49,795 nt of DNA from an uncultured Flavobacteriales bacterium (GTDB lineage: Bacteria > Bacteroidota > Bacteroidia > Flavobacteriales_D > Sanyastnellaceae), in the NCBI GenBank assembly GCA_949373165.1, contig CASICO010000023.1, positions 1-49,795 on the forward strand. The letters run 5' to 3'. The notes below the pieces were generated by a model. It did no database searches and was not told where the DNA came from. It was given only the letters and a program-made list of their open reading frames with translations. Made by a program: the position numbers and the translations under genes. This document shows, piece after piece, positions 18,084 through 26,756 of this stretch. How positions within the stretch are numbered: the first letter of the stretch is position 1; the number at the start of each line of letters is the position of its first letter.

Positions 18084-21000
18084 ATGAATCGTTTCTTCTT
18101 GTTGGTTGTGGCCTTGGCTGCAACGGCTCAGGTTTTTGCGCAGAATTGCGCAGTCACGGGTACCGTTGAAGACGGGATTTCTGGGGACCCTTTGATTGGC
18201 GCTTATGTCCAGTCCGGTGCTCAAATCACCGCCACAGACATTGATGGACGCTTTCAATTGACCTTGCCGAAAGGAGAGGTCAAACTGACAGTGTCGTACA
18301 TCGGGTACGCAGCCAAGGAACAAACGGTTCAGTTGAATGGCGATTCTTACGCCCTGCGGCTAAAGTTGGAGTCCTCTGGTCATGGAAGCCGCGGTTGTCG
18401 CTGCTGATTTGGCCATTGACCGCAAGACGCCTGTGGCATTTACGAATGTTCTTCCGGCTCAAATCCAAGAGGAATTGGCCGGTCGTGATCTGCCCTTGAT
18501 TTTGAATTCTACGCCCGGGGTGTATGCCACCCAACAAGGCGGCGGCGACGGCGACGCCCGGGTGACCATTCGCGGATTTGACCAAACCAACCTTGCTGTG
18601 ATGGTGGATGGTGTCCCCATGAACGACATGGAGAATGGTTGGGTTTATTGGAGCAACTGGGCTGGGTTGGACCTGGTGGTACGCACCACCCAAGTCCAGC
18701 GGGGATTGGGTTCAAGCAAGTTGGCCATCCCTTCTGTGGGCGGAACCATCAACATTTTGACTGGTGGGGACGAGAGTGGAAACGGTTCGTTGACTTTCTT
18801 GTCTGAGCTCGGCAATTATGGGTATACCCGAAACAGTTTGGCGGGTGTCTTCGGTAGCCAAGAAAAGGGGTTCATCCACTTTGTTGGTTCCTACAAAAAC
18901 AACCAGGGTTTCGCCGAGGGACTAGAGTCCAAAGCTTACGCTTACTATTTGAAGGCGCGCAAGACCATGGGCAACCACAACTTGAGCTTTACCACTTTTG
19001 GCGCACCTCAACGACACGGACAACGCGCCTACAAAATGCAGGTGTATGAGTTCGACTCCAACTTGGCCGAGCAGCTGACGGACACCCAAGGGCAGACGGA
19101 ATTGCAAGATGTGATTTCTGGATTGGACGGCAATGCAATTGTATCGCGTGGCAGGGGGTTCAATGAATTCTTGGTCAACTACGATGAGGTCTACTACAAC
19201 TACAATGATGAGACGGGCCAAGTGGACACCACCTATGGAGAGTCTCGGCGCTACAACTCACGTCAGAATGCGTATTTCAAGCCCATTTTCACCTTGCGGG
19301 ACGTGTGGAGCATCAGCGACAAGTCTTCCTTGATCACCACAGCCTACGCCAGTTTTGGAAAGGGAGGTGGAGAGGCTTTGAACAGCACGCCAGGAGCCCG
19401 TATTTCAGATGGCACTGTCGACCTTCAAGGCACTTGGGATGCGCACCAGTTGTTTGAATTTGGTTCAAACGGGTTGAATGTGGACGAAAACGGTGAGCGG
19501 AAGGGGTCAAATTTCATTCGCATTGCCCACAACGATCACCGTTGGTTTGGTGCGTTGTCTAATTTTTCCACGCAACTGTCCAGTGACTTGAACTTCAGCA
19601 CAGGTTTGGACATACGCCACTACACGGGCAGCCATTACCGCACCATAGGTGACATGTTTGGTGCCGATTACTACGATGCCCCGAATGACCGACGGAATCA
19701 GAACGCGGACTTCGATGCGCCGTTGAGAGAAGGCGACAAGTATTATTACCACGATGATGGTCAAGTGGCATGGGCTGGAACCTACCTACAATTGGAAGTC
19801 GACAAGTACAACTATTCAGCCTTTGTCAATGTGTCTGGAGCCCAGAGCGGTTACCGGGCGATTGATTATTTCCGTCCAAATGTGGTCACTTTAGGCGACA
19901 CGGTTTACGAGGTGAGGTCGACTGATGAGTGGCGTGTTCTCGGAGATTCTGATTGGTCGATGGACACCCTGTCCAACGGAACCTTTCTCACGGCAGACAA
20001 TCCAGGGCTTGAGACCTATTCTACAGATTGGCAGATGTTGAACAGTGCAACCATCAAGGCGGGTGGGAGCTACAACATCAATGAATGGATGAATGCCTAC
20101 ACCAATGTGGGCTACCTGAACCGAGCCCCCCTCTTTAATTCTGTTTTTGACATCAACAACAATGTCATTGACGGGTTTGAAAATCAATACGTGAAAGCCC
20201 TTGAGGTGGGATTGAAGTATGCAAAAGGACGATTTGCGACCAATGTCAATGCGTACCGAACAGGTTGGGAGAACAAAGCCGTCAACCGTTTCTATGGCGT
20301 CTCTAATCTGTGGCAGGATCCAAACCTTTCTGTCTATGCAGACACCTCAAGTGCGGCGGGTCGTCAAGATTTATTGGTCCTCGCCGAGGATGATCGACTC
20401 GTTGAGGATGTCGACTGGGCCACAGAAAGCACGAACATCATCGAGAATGTCGATCGGAATTTGGGCTATAACCTTCTCAACGCAGACGCTGTTCACTCGG
20501 GTGTGGAGTTGGACTTTGCGTATGATGTAACCGACAAGTTGGATGTGCAGGGCGTTTTCTCTGCGGGCAATTGGCGTTGGACCAGCAACGAACGGGTTGA
20601 CCTGGTCAACAGCAACACCAACGACTTCATCACACGCATTTCCGATGGCGCGATCGCAGACACTTTGGTGAACCTCGATGGGGTCAAGGTGGGTGATGCC
20701 GCCCAGCGGCAAATTTCCGCGTCGATCAGCTACCGACCAAAGCGGGGGACGTACCTCTCCATTCGCAACACTTGGTTTTGGCAACATTATGCCAATTTCT
20801 CTCCTGGGGATGTGATCACCGGGGGTGCGCCCAAGGACGTTTGGGTCACCCCGGCTTACGACCTCTTAAACATCAATGCAGGTACAGCATTCAAGGTGTC
20901 CGACAACGCATTGTTGCGGATTCGGTTGAGCGTGACCAACGTCTTCAATAGTCTGTACATCGCAGACGCGACCAACAACTCTCAATATGCCCCCAATCCT

Positions 21001-21105
21001 TACGGTCTGGAAGGGGGGAGTGGCCGAGCCGAAGTCTTTGTGGGGCCACCTCGCATGGTTCGCCTCAGTGCTGTACTTGAGCTGAAAGGCCTTCAAAATC
21101 GTTGA
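18084..21105 (+). CDS. TonB-dependent outer-membrane receptor, frameshifted
   Basis: The product imports a ligand through the outer membrane using TonB energy. It has a signal peptide (MNRFFLLVVALAATAQVFAQ), a carboxypeptidase-regulatory-like beta-sandwich (CAVTGTVEDGISGDPLIGAY to VSYIGYAAKEQTV), then the plug (LILNSTPGVYATQQGGGDGD, VTIRGFDQTNLAVMVDGVPM) and a large barrel. One extra G at 18378-18379 separates the first part from the rest; with it removed the text reads LESSVMEAAVVAAD and gives about 1006 residues, a normal length. No SusD partner follows, so this is not a standard glycan-uptake pair. Its neighbours are a lamin-tail protein and an OB/PLD nuclease-like protein. Confidence 0.9.
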
Positions 21106-21110
21106 ACATC

Positions 21111-23303
21111 ATGAATTTTCGTCTCCTTCTTTCTGCTGCCGTTTTGACGGTGGCCATCAGTGCAAGCGCTCAGGACAACATCCTCGACATGCGGACCAAC
21201 TTCGCCATTGGCGACGTGGTGACCGTCACGGGGGTGGTAACCAGCGATGACAACTTGGGGTCCGTCCGCTATTTGCAGGATGCGACGGCAGGCATTGCGC
21301 TTTATCCTGGAGCAGATTGGTCCGCTTGGTCTGCAACACCGGAGATTGGTGACTCGCTCACTGTGACGGGGGAAATCACGGAATACAACGGTCTTTTGGA
21401 AGTGGGGCCAAACCTCACTGTTGTCACGTTTGAAGGTGCGGGTTCGGTTCCTGCACCGCAGGTCATTCTTGCAAGCGGAATGGACGAATCCTTGGAGGGT
21501 GAGTTGGTCCAAGTCAATGGTGTCACCTTTCCACTGGCGGGACAGGAAATCGTGGGCAACAACACCTACGACTTCACGGCTGACGGAGAAACAGGCATCA
21601 TCTATGTGCGCACGAGCAACAGTTTGATGGGAGAGACCTTGACGGGTTGCGCTGTCGATTTGGTGGGCATCGTATCTCAGTTCTCTTTTGACGGTTTTGG
21701 GGGGTATCAATTGCTTCCAAGAGGACCGCAAGATTTGATTCCTGCGTCTGGGATCTGCTACACGTCTCCTGTGGTCCAGTCCAACATGACAGCTTCCAGT
21801 TTTACACTCTCGTGGTCCACGGATTTGGCCTCAGATGGAGTGGTGGAATACGGGTTAACGGAAGCCTTGGGTCAGTCGATTGCTGGAGGGTCTAATTCTG
21901 TGAGTCACAGCGTGGATTTGACCGGCTTAGAGGCGGGACAGATTTATTATGCACGCGCCATTTCTACGTTGTCAAGCGGAGAGAGCGCGGCGTCATCGAT
22001 TCGCCCTTACGCAACGGTGTCGGGGTCATCAGGTGACATTCATGTCTATTTTAATGGCGCAGTGGACACCAGTGTGGCCACTGAAGAAGACGCTTTGTCC
22101 TTGGGCACGGACATGAACGACACGGTGGCGGCCTGGATCACCTCCGCTCAGCACACCTTGGATGTTGCAGCATACAACTTCAACGATCAGACCTTAGAAG
22201 ATGCCTTCAACACGGCCGCGGCCAATGGCGTCGAAATCCGCTGGATTTACGAAGGCCAAAATGCCAACATTGGCTTGGGAAGTCTCGATGGTTCAATTGT
22301 GACCCATCCGAGAACAGATGGCGAAGGAAGCGGCATGCACAACAAGTTCATCATTGGAGACGCAGAGTATACTGATGACGCTTTTGTGCTCACTGGATCC
22401 ACCAATCTGACCACAGGAAATTTGGTCCAAGACCTGAACAACGTGATCATATTTGAAGATCAAAGCTTGGCGAGGGCATATACATTGGAATTTGAAGAGA
22501 TGTGGGGGGCAGAGGGCATGATACCCGATGCTGCCAATGCGAAGTTTGGTCCAGACAAGACATGGAATACGCCTTCTTCTTTTTTGATTGGTGGAACTGA
22601 AGTGGAACTTTACTTCTCTCCATCGGATGGGACCACCAATGCCATCCGCGAGCAAATTGAAGCCGCAGATTCAGAATTCGCATTTGCTTTGTTGACCCTG
22701 ACCCGCGATGACCTTGGAGAAGCCATTGCCACTTTGGGAGAGAGTTTCTTTGTGAACCCTGTGGGGGCCATTGAGCAGGTCAATACCACGGGAAGCGAAT
22801 ATGAAAACCTACTTTCCGCGGGGGTTCAAGTTCACCAACATGACATCAGCGGAGACCTGCACCACAAGTATGCCATTGTTGACTTTGAAAGTCCTGCATT
22901 TGACCCTGTGGTGATTACGGGTTCTCACAACTGGTCTTCGTCCGCAGAGAATGTGAACGATGAGAATACGGTCATCGTTCACGATGCGCGAGTGGCCAAT
23001 TTGTATCACCAAGAATTCCGGGCGATTTTGATTTCTCTGGGGGTGGTTCAATCCACAGAGGACTTCCAGGGAGCCATTCAGTGCATTCTGTATCCGAATC
23101 CTGTTCAGGATTTGTTGTCCGTGGAGTGGCTCACGAATGGAAAACCGGGTGTTCTTGCTCTGCGCGACTTGTCAGGCCGCGTGGTGTTGCAGCAGCGCCT
23201 TCAGCCCGGTGTGAGTCGCGTTTCTTTACAAGGGGTGGCAAGCGGGGTGTATGTGGCCTCCATTGACGGGCAAGGCTTGCCCACGCGGTTGGTGGTGGAA
23301 TAA
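21111..23303 (+). CDS. Secreted OB-fold / fibronectin III / phospholipase D-like protein with T9SS tail
   Basis: The 730-residue protein has a signal peptide (to SASAQ), then an OB-fold-like region (about 20-220) of the type found in secreted nucleic-acid enzymes (VVTVTGVVTSDDNLGSVRYL). A fibronectin-III-like domain follows (about 225-310), then two PLD half-sites: HxKxxxxD at H410/K412/D417 with GSTN, and H584/K586/D591 with GSHNWSSSAENVNDEN. The end (YPNPVQDLLSVEW to LVVE) is a T9SS tail. Paired HKD motifs plus an OB domain suggest a surface phosphodiesterase, most likely a nuclease, though a phospholipase is possible. It starts 5 bases after the TonB receptor stop and ends at a strong terminator. 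Confidence 0.88.
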   Translation: MNFRLLLSAAVLTVAISASAQDNILDMRTNFAIGDVVTVTGVVTSDDNLGSVRYLQDATAGIALYPGADWSAWSATPEIGDSLTVTGEITEYNGLLEVGPNLTVVTFEGAGSVPAPQVILASGMDESLEGELVQVNGVTFPLAGQEIVGNNTYDFTADGETGIIYVRTSNSLMGETLTGCAVDLVGIVSQFSFDGFGGYQLLPRGPQDLIPASGICYTSPVVQSNMTASSFTLSWSTDLASDGVVEYGLTEALGQSIAGGSNSVSHSVDLTGLEAGQIYYARAISTLSSGESAASSIRPYATVSGSSGDIHVYFNGAVDTSVATEEDALSLGTDMNDTVAAWITSAQHTLDVAAYNFNDQTLEDAFNTAAANGVEIRWIYEGQNANIGLGSLDGSIVTHPRTDGEGSGMHNKFIIGDAEYTDDAFVLTGSTNLTTGNLVQDLNNVIIFEDQSLARAYTLEFEEMWGAEGMIPDAANAKFGPDKTWNTPSSFLIGGTEVELYFSPSDGTTNAIREQIEAADSEFAFALLTLTRDDLGEAIATLGESFFVNPVGAIEQVNTTGSEYENLLSAGVQVHQHDISGDLHHKYAIVDFESPAFDPVVITGSHNWSSSAENVNDENTVIVHDARVANLYHQEFRAILISLGVVQSTEDFQGAIQCILYPNPVQDLLSVEWLTNGKPGVLALRDLSGRVVLQQRLQPGVSRVSLQGVASGVYVASIDGQGLPTRLVVE

Positions 23304-23336
23304 GCCATTTCAAGTTGCGGCGGCTGTATCGGCCGC

Positions 23337-23367
23337 AGAAAAAGGGGGCTTCTGGCCTCCTTTTTCT
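23337..23367 (+). terminator. Strong intrinsic terminator after the PLD gene
   Basis: A 13-bp stem (AGAAAAAGGGGGC with one G-T pair) around a 5-base loop, ending in a T-rich 3' arm, lies about 35 bases after the stop codon. It closes the lamin-tail / receptor / PLD transcript. Confidence 0.8.
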
Positions 23368-23470
23368 ATGTGGAAAATGAGGTCGCAGTGAATTTGATCA
23401 GGCGGAGGTGTGGCCGCATTCAGGGGTGTTGTTTTTGCAATTTGGTCTGTGTGGGTTTCATGCGTCTCGC

Positions 23471-23478
23471 TACATTGC
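23471..23478 (+). promoter_or_regulatory. -10-like box of the 147-residue exported protein
   Basis: TACATTGC resembles TAnnTTTG and lies 22 nt before the ATG. An upstream TTTG at 23441-23444 is somewhat too far to be a confident -33 partner. Confidence 0.3.
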
Positions 23479-23500
23479 ACTGAATTCAAAAAAACAAAAC

Positions 23501-23944
23501 ATGAAGAAGTGGATTTTCCTCGGGGCGCTTGCCCTTTTCGCGACCATTGAGACAGCCGCTCAAGAATACAAGGTGGTGACTGTGGTTGAGAGCATCGTTC
23601 CAGGTGGTCTTGGACGCTCACGTATTGTAGAGGTCACAGAGGCAGCAGACAGCGATGCTGCAACGACTGAGCGTGTGGATGGAAAGAAGAGCGATCAAGG
23701 CAAAGTCAAGCGGGGGGATCAAAAAGTCGGCGGACTAAAGGAGACCAAGCTGTTGAACTTTTTTAGTGCAGCTGGGATCAACTTTCAGAACATCGCTTCG
23801 AATGACGCCTTGATCACAGACAAGATCAATAAGTTGGTCGCGAGCGGATGGAGTTTGGAGTTTGTCGTGAGTGGGGTGGAGTCTGATGCGGGTAAGCAGG
23901 ACGGCAATGGCCTTTATGTTACGCGCTTGATTTTCAAGAAGTAA
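23501..23944 (+). CDS. Exported hypothetical protein
   Basis: From ATG 23501 the product is 147 residues with a clear signal peptide (MKKWIFLGALALFATIETAAQ). The mature part begins EYKVVTVVESIVPGGLGRSR, then has a basic, charged middle (DGKKSDQGKVKRGDQKVGG), then a folded-looking domain that repeatedly predicts strand/helix and ends VTRLIFKK. I do not know its function. The ORF extends upstream to 23408, but that part lacks signal-peptide character. It is monocistronic between two terminators. Confidence 0.75.
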   Translation: MKKWIFLGALALFATIETAAQEYKVVTVVESIVPGGLGRSRIVEVTEAADSDAATTERVDGKKSDQGKVKRGDQKVGGLKETKLLNFFSAAGINFQNIASNDALITDKINKLVASGWSLEFVVSGVESDAGKQDGNGLYVTRLIFKK

Positions 23945-24051
23945 GAATATTTGAATAAGGGGCATGTGAATTGTTCGAACAAGCAAGTCACCCCTTACAT
24001 TCGCTACAGCTATCGCTAGAAATGGCGATTGGCAAGTAGATTGTTAGGAAG

Positions 24052-24080
24052 GAAGGGCGCGAAGGCGCCCTTCTCTTTTT
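24052..24080 (+). terminator. Intrinsic terminator
   Basis: The 9-bp stem GAAGGGCGC / GCGCCCTTC with a GAAG loop is followed by TCTTTTT. It lies about 110 bases after the 147-residue ORF and just before the lipoprotein promoter. Confidence 0.8.
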
Positions 24081-24098
24081 GCCGAAAATTTGAGGCCT

Positions 24099-24106
24099 TA
24101 ACTTTA
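24099..24106 (+). promoter_or_regulatory. Promoter of the small lipoprotein gene
   Basis: TAACTTTA ends 4 nt before the ATG. A TTG ending at 24081 (in TTTTTG) is 17 bases upstream, close to the Bacteroidota -33/-7 spacing. The -33 part overlaps the T-run of the preceding terminator. Confidence 0.45.
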
Positions 24107-24110
24107 CGCC

Positions 24111-24554
24111 ATGCGTAAGATGCTTGCCTTTTTTGTGGTTCTTTCTTCTTTCTCAGCGTGCAATGAGCCGGAGCCCATTACCCGATGTGTAATCGACCGC
24201 GTTGAAGTCTTAGAGGTCAATCCGAATTATTTCGACGACACGATAGACGAGGGCGCACCGGACTTGTTTGTCGAATTAAGGGTGGCGGACTCTCAAGCCA
24301 TTTTGTACACCTCGGGTGTAGCCATGGATGCTGCTTTGCCAGTCAATTTGGATTTTGTGGCGGTCAACATCGAGTTGGAGGCCTTTGAAACGGCCTATGA
24401 ATTCACGGTTTTTGATGAGGATGTGGCCACTACACAGGACTTTATTGCAGTGGGATTGCCGTTTAAAATCGGCGATCATCTAGGGGAGGAAAGCACGGAA
24501 GTGGACATTACAGATGGTGCGACCACCGTTCGGGTTCATTTGATTTGGTACTGA
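24111..24554 (+). CDS. Small lipoprotein of unknown function
   Basis: The 147-residue product has a short leader and a lipobox (FSAC, Cys17), so it should be lipidated and probably membrane-anchored. The mature part is acidic and beta-rich (FVELRVADSQAILYTSG, YEFTVFDEDVATTQDFIAVG), with the look of a C2-like beta sandwich: the phrase VFDEDVATTQDFIA resembles the Ca-loop DxDxxxxDDFIG of C2 domains. This is only a resemblance. It precedes rpsT but has its own promoter-like box, so it need not be linked to translation. Confidence 0.72.
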   Translation: MRKMLAFFVVLSSFSACNEPEPITRCVIDRVEVLEVNPNYFDDTIDEGAPDLFVELRVADSQAILYTSGVAMDAALPVNLDFVAVNIELEAFETAYEFTVFDEDVATTQDFIAVGLPFKIGDHLGEESTEVDITDGATTVRVHLIWY

Positions 24555-24579
24555 TGGTCGCAGACATGCAAGGCTTTGC

Positions 24580-24587
24580 TATATTTG
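24580..24587 (+). promoter_or_regulatory. -10-like box of rpsT
   Basis: TATATTTG is an exact TAnnTTTG match 20 nt before the rpsT ATG. I see no clear -33 TTG at the usual distance. A leader of about 13-15 nt would follow. Confidence 0.4.
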
Positions 24588-24607
24588 CCCCCCTTTAACG
24601 CGCAAGC

Positions 24608-24865
24608 ATGGCGAACCACAAATCGGCACTCAAGAGAATCCGCTCCAACGAGAACAAGCGTCTCAGCAATCGTTACTACCACAAAACGATGAGGAACGCG
24701 CTGCGCAAATTCCGCGCCACGACGGACGAGAAGGAGCTCACAGCTGACCTTCCAAAGGTGTCTTCACTGATTGATCGGTTGGCGAAGAAAAACGTCATTC
24801 ACAAAAACAAGGCAAGCAACCTCAAAAGTTCGCTTGTGCGTCACTTGGCGACAGTCAAGTCTTGA
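24608..24865 (+). CDS. rpsT: 30S ribosomal protein S20
   Basis: S20 is a helical primary 16S rRNA-binding protein of the small subunit. The 85-residue, highly basic product starts [20 protein letters not shown], the classic S20 start, and continues with [17 protein letters not shown]. Length and composition fit. It has its own promoter-like box and a perfect UUCG-tetraloop terminator right behind, so it is a single-gene transcript. Confidence 0.97.
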   Translation: MANHKSALKRIRSNENKRLSNRYYHKTMRNALRKFRATTDEKELTADLPKVSSLIDRLAKKNVIHKNKASNLKSSLVRHLATVKS

Positions 24866-24901
24866 TGACATTGGCCGCATGGCGGTCTTGAAAACATTGA
24901 C

Positions 24902-24930
24902 AAAAGGGCGCTTCGGCGCCCTTTTTCTGT
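24902..24930 (+). terminator. rpsT terminator with UUCG tetraloop
   Basis: A perfect 10-bp stem (AAAAGGGCGC / GCGCCCTTTT) with loop TTCG is followed by a T-rich tail. It starts 37 bases after the rpsT stop. Confidence 0.9.
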
Positions 24931-24964
24931 TTCTGGTGTTGAGCACCAAAAACAAGGGGCCTTT

Positions 24965-25615
24965 ATGAGGCCTCGGGAAAGGGCGATCATCGAAGGTGTG
25001 GAGGCTTTGGGCGATGCAGAGTTGTTGGCCATTTTGATTGGCAGTGGCGCGCAAGGAGAAGATGCGCTCTCTCTTGCGCGAGACATGCTCAGGACGTTCG
25101 AAGGGGATTTGCACAGCTTGGGCCGGAGTTCAATCTTGCGTTTGAGAACATTTCGGGGCATCGGTGATGCGCGGGCTGCGCGCATTTGTGCCGCCATGGA
25201 GATCGGTCGAAGGCGCATGAACCAGCCCGTGAAGTTGGGGCTGCGCATTGCGCGGGCTGCCGACATTGTGTCGCGTTTTAGACCAAGGTTGGTGGATCGT
25301 TCAGAAGAAGAGTTTTGGGCGTTGGCCTTGTCACGTGCGAATACGGTCATAGCTGAGCTTTTGGTGTCCAAGGGTGGGCAATCGGGAACGGTAGTGGATC
25401 CCAAAGTGGTGTTTTCAAAGGCCTTAGCTGTTCGTGCTTCTGCCCTTGTTTTGATTCACAATCACCCTTCTGGAAATCCACGGCCAAGTGAGTCGGACAA
25501 GAGACTCACACGTGAATTGTCCAAAGTCGGAGGGTCCTTGGATATGCCGATTTTGGACCATGTCATCATTGCCGGGATGAGTCACTTTAGTTTTGCAGAC
25601 AATCAACTCCTATGA
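24965..25615 (+). CDS. radC: RadC/JAB-domain DNA repair-associated protein
   Basis: The 216-residue protein has the RadC N-terminal helical region (RPRERAIIEGVEALGDAELL then AILIGSG) with a helix-hairpin-helix (LRTFRGIGDARAARI). The C-terminal JAB/MPN metalloprotease-like domain has the metal motif LVLIHNHPSGNPRPSESDK and DHVIIAG. The function of RadC is still unclear despite the name. The N-terminus is about 15 residues shorter than usual. An earlier start is blocked by the rpsT terminator, so I keep ATG 24965. The stop overlaps the next ATG (ATGA). Confidence 0.92.
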   Translation: MRPRERAIIEGVEALGDAELLAILIGSGAQGEDALSLARDMLRTFEGDLHSLGRSSILRLRTFRGIGDARAARICAAMEIGRRRMNQPVKLGLRIARAADIVSRFRPRLVDRSEEEFWALALSRANTVIAELLVSKGGQSGTVVDPKVVFSKALAVRASALVLIHNHPSGNPRPSESDKRLTRELSKVGGSLDMPILDHVIIAGMSHFSFADNQLL

Positions 25616-26751
25616 AAAGCGACAGCAGCCCATTCACGGTCAAAGGAAGCCGACGGGTACTTACGGTTGTAGGGGCCCGTCCTCAGTTTATAAAATCCGC
25701 AGCTTTGACTCGTTCTCTAAAGGGCAGCGGATGGAAGCAGTGGCTTGTGCACGCTGGCCAGCATGTTGATGATGACATGGGGTTGGATTTTCTGAGTGAG
25801 TTGCATGTTCCGATGCCCGATGCCCGGATTCGGCCATCTCAATCTGGCCGGTCACAGCGTCTTTCCGACATGATGTTGGGGGTTGCAGAGCAAATTGAAA
25901 GCGTAAACCCGTCGGCTGTTGTGGTGTATGGAGACACCGATGCGACTTTGGCAGGAGCATTGGCGGCTCACCATGCTCAGGTGCCATTGGTCCATGTAGA
26001 AGCCGGATTGCGCAGCGGGGACAGGGGCATGCCAGAAGAACACAACCGCGTGTTGACAGATCAACTGTCGGATTTATTGTGCACCACGGGGCCTGAAGCG
26101 ACGCGGCAATTGCTCAAAGAAGGCGTATCGAAGGAGCGCATTTCAGAAGTAGGAGACGTGATGCTCGACGTGGCTTTGGCTGCAAAACTGTTGGTTCATG
26201 GCCGTTTTCCTCCGTTGTGGCCAAAAGAAGCTTCGCAGGTTTTGGCGGTTACCATGCACCGGCCGGCAACAGTGGATGATCCTTCAAAGTTGAAGTCTGC
26301 ATTGGACGTTTTGTCAAGCTGGGCTGAGCGCACAGGAGGTCAGGTGTACTTTCCAATTCACCCCAGGACAAAAGGAAACATGGAACGGTTTGGGCTGAAT
26401 TTACCGGCAAGAGTCATTGATCCAGGGCCACTTGGATACATCGACATGCAGGCGGCATTGTTTCATTCGGATCGTGTCCTCACGGATTCAGGTGGTGTGC
26501 AAAAGGAGGCGTGGTTTCAGGGCACGTCGGCGGTCATTTTGAGAAGTACAACCGAATGGAGGGAGTTGATAAAGCTGGGGGCATCCGAGTTGTTTGACCC
26601 GGAAAAATTGAAGGCCTCTGAAGGTGCGTCTGAGTTATTGGAACGCTTGGCGTTCGATCGGACGGTGCCCAATGTGGTCGGTTCTGGCTTGTTCGGGGAG
26701 GGCCAAGCGGCACCCCGTGTTCTTTCGGCTTTGGAGACGTTCTTAACTTAA
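25612..26751 (+). CDS. wecB: UDP-N-acetylglucosamine 2-epimerase (non-hydrolysing)
   Basis: This enzyme interconverts UDP-GlcNAc and UDP-ManNAc for surface polysaccharide synthesis. The 379-residue protein shows the family signatures VVGARPQFIKSAAL, HAGQHVDDDMG, VVYGDTDATLAGALAA, HVEAGLRSGDRGMPEEHNR and TDSGGVQKEAWFQG. The start overlaps radC by 4 bases, and the deacetylase-like gene follows after 5 bases. Together with the next gene it suggests a role in amino-sugar glycans. The flippase and glycosyltransferase at 5.5-8 kb are the other glycan genes of the window, but are not adjacent. Confidence 0.93.
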   Translation: MKSDSSPFTVKGSRRVLTVVGARPQFIKSAALTRSLKGSGWKQWLVHAGQHVDDDMGLDFLSELHVPMPDARIRPSQSGRSQRLSDMMLGVAEQIESVNPSAVVVYGDTDATLAGALAAHHAQVPLVHVEAGLRSGDRGMPEEHNRVLTDQLSDLLCTTGPEATRQLLKEGVSKERISEVGDVMLDVALAAKLLVHGRFPPLWPKEASQVLAVTMHRPATVDDPSKLKSALDVLSSWAERTGGQVYFPIHPRTKGNMERFGLNLPARVIDPGPLGYIDMQAALFHSDRVLTDSGGVQKEAWFQGTSAVILRSTTEWRELIKLGASELFDPEKLKASEGASELLERLAFDRTVPNVVGSGLFGEGQAAPRVLSALETFLT

Positions 26752-26756
26752 GGGGA

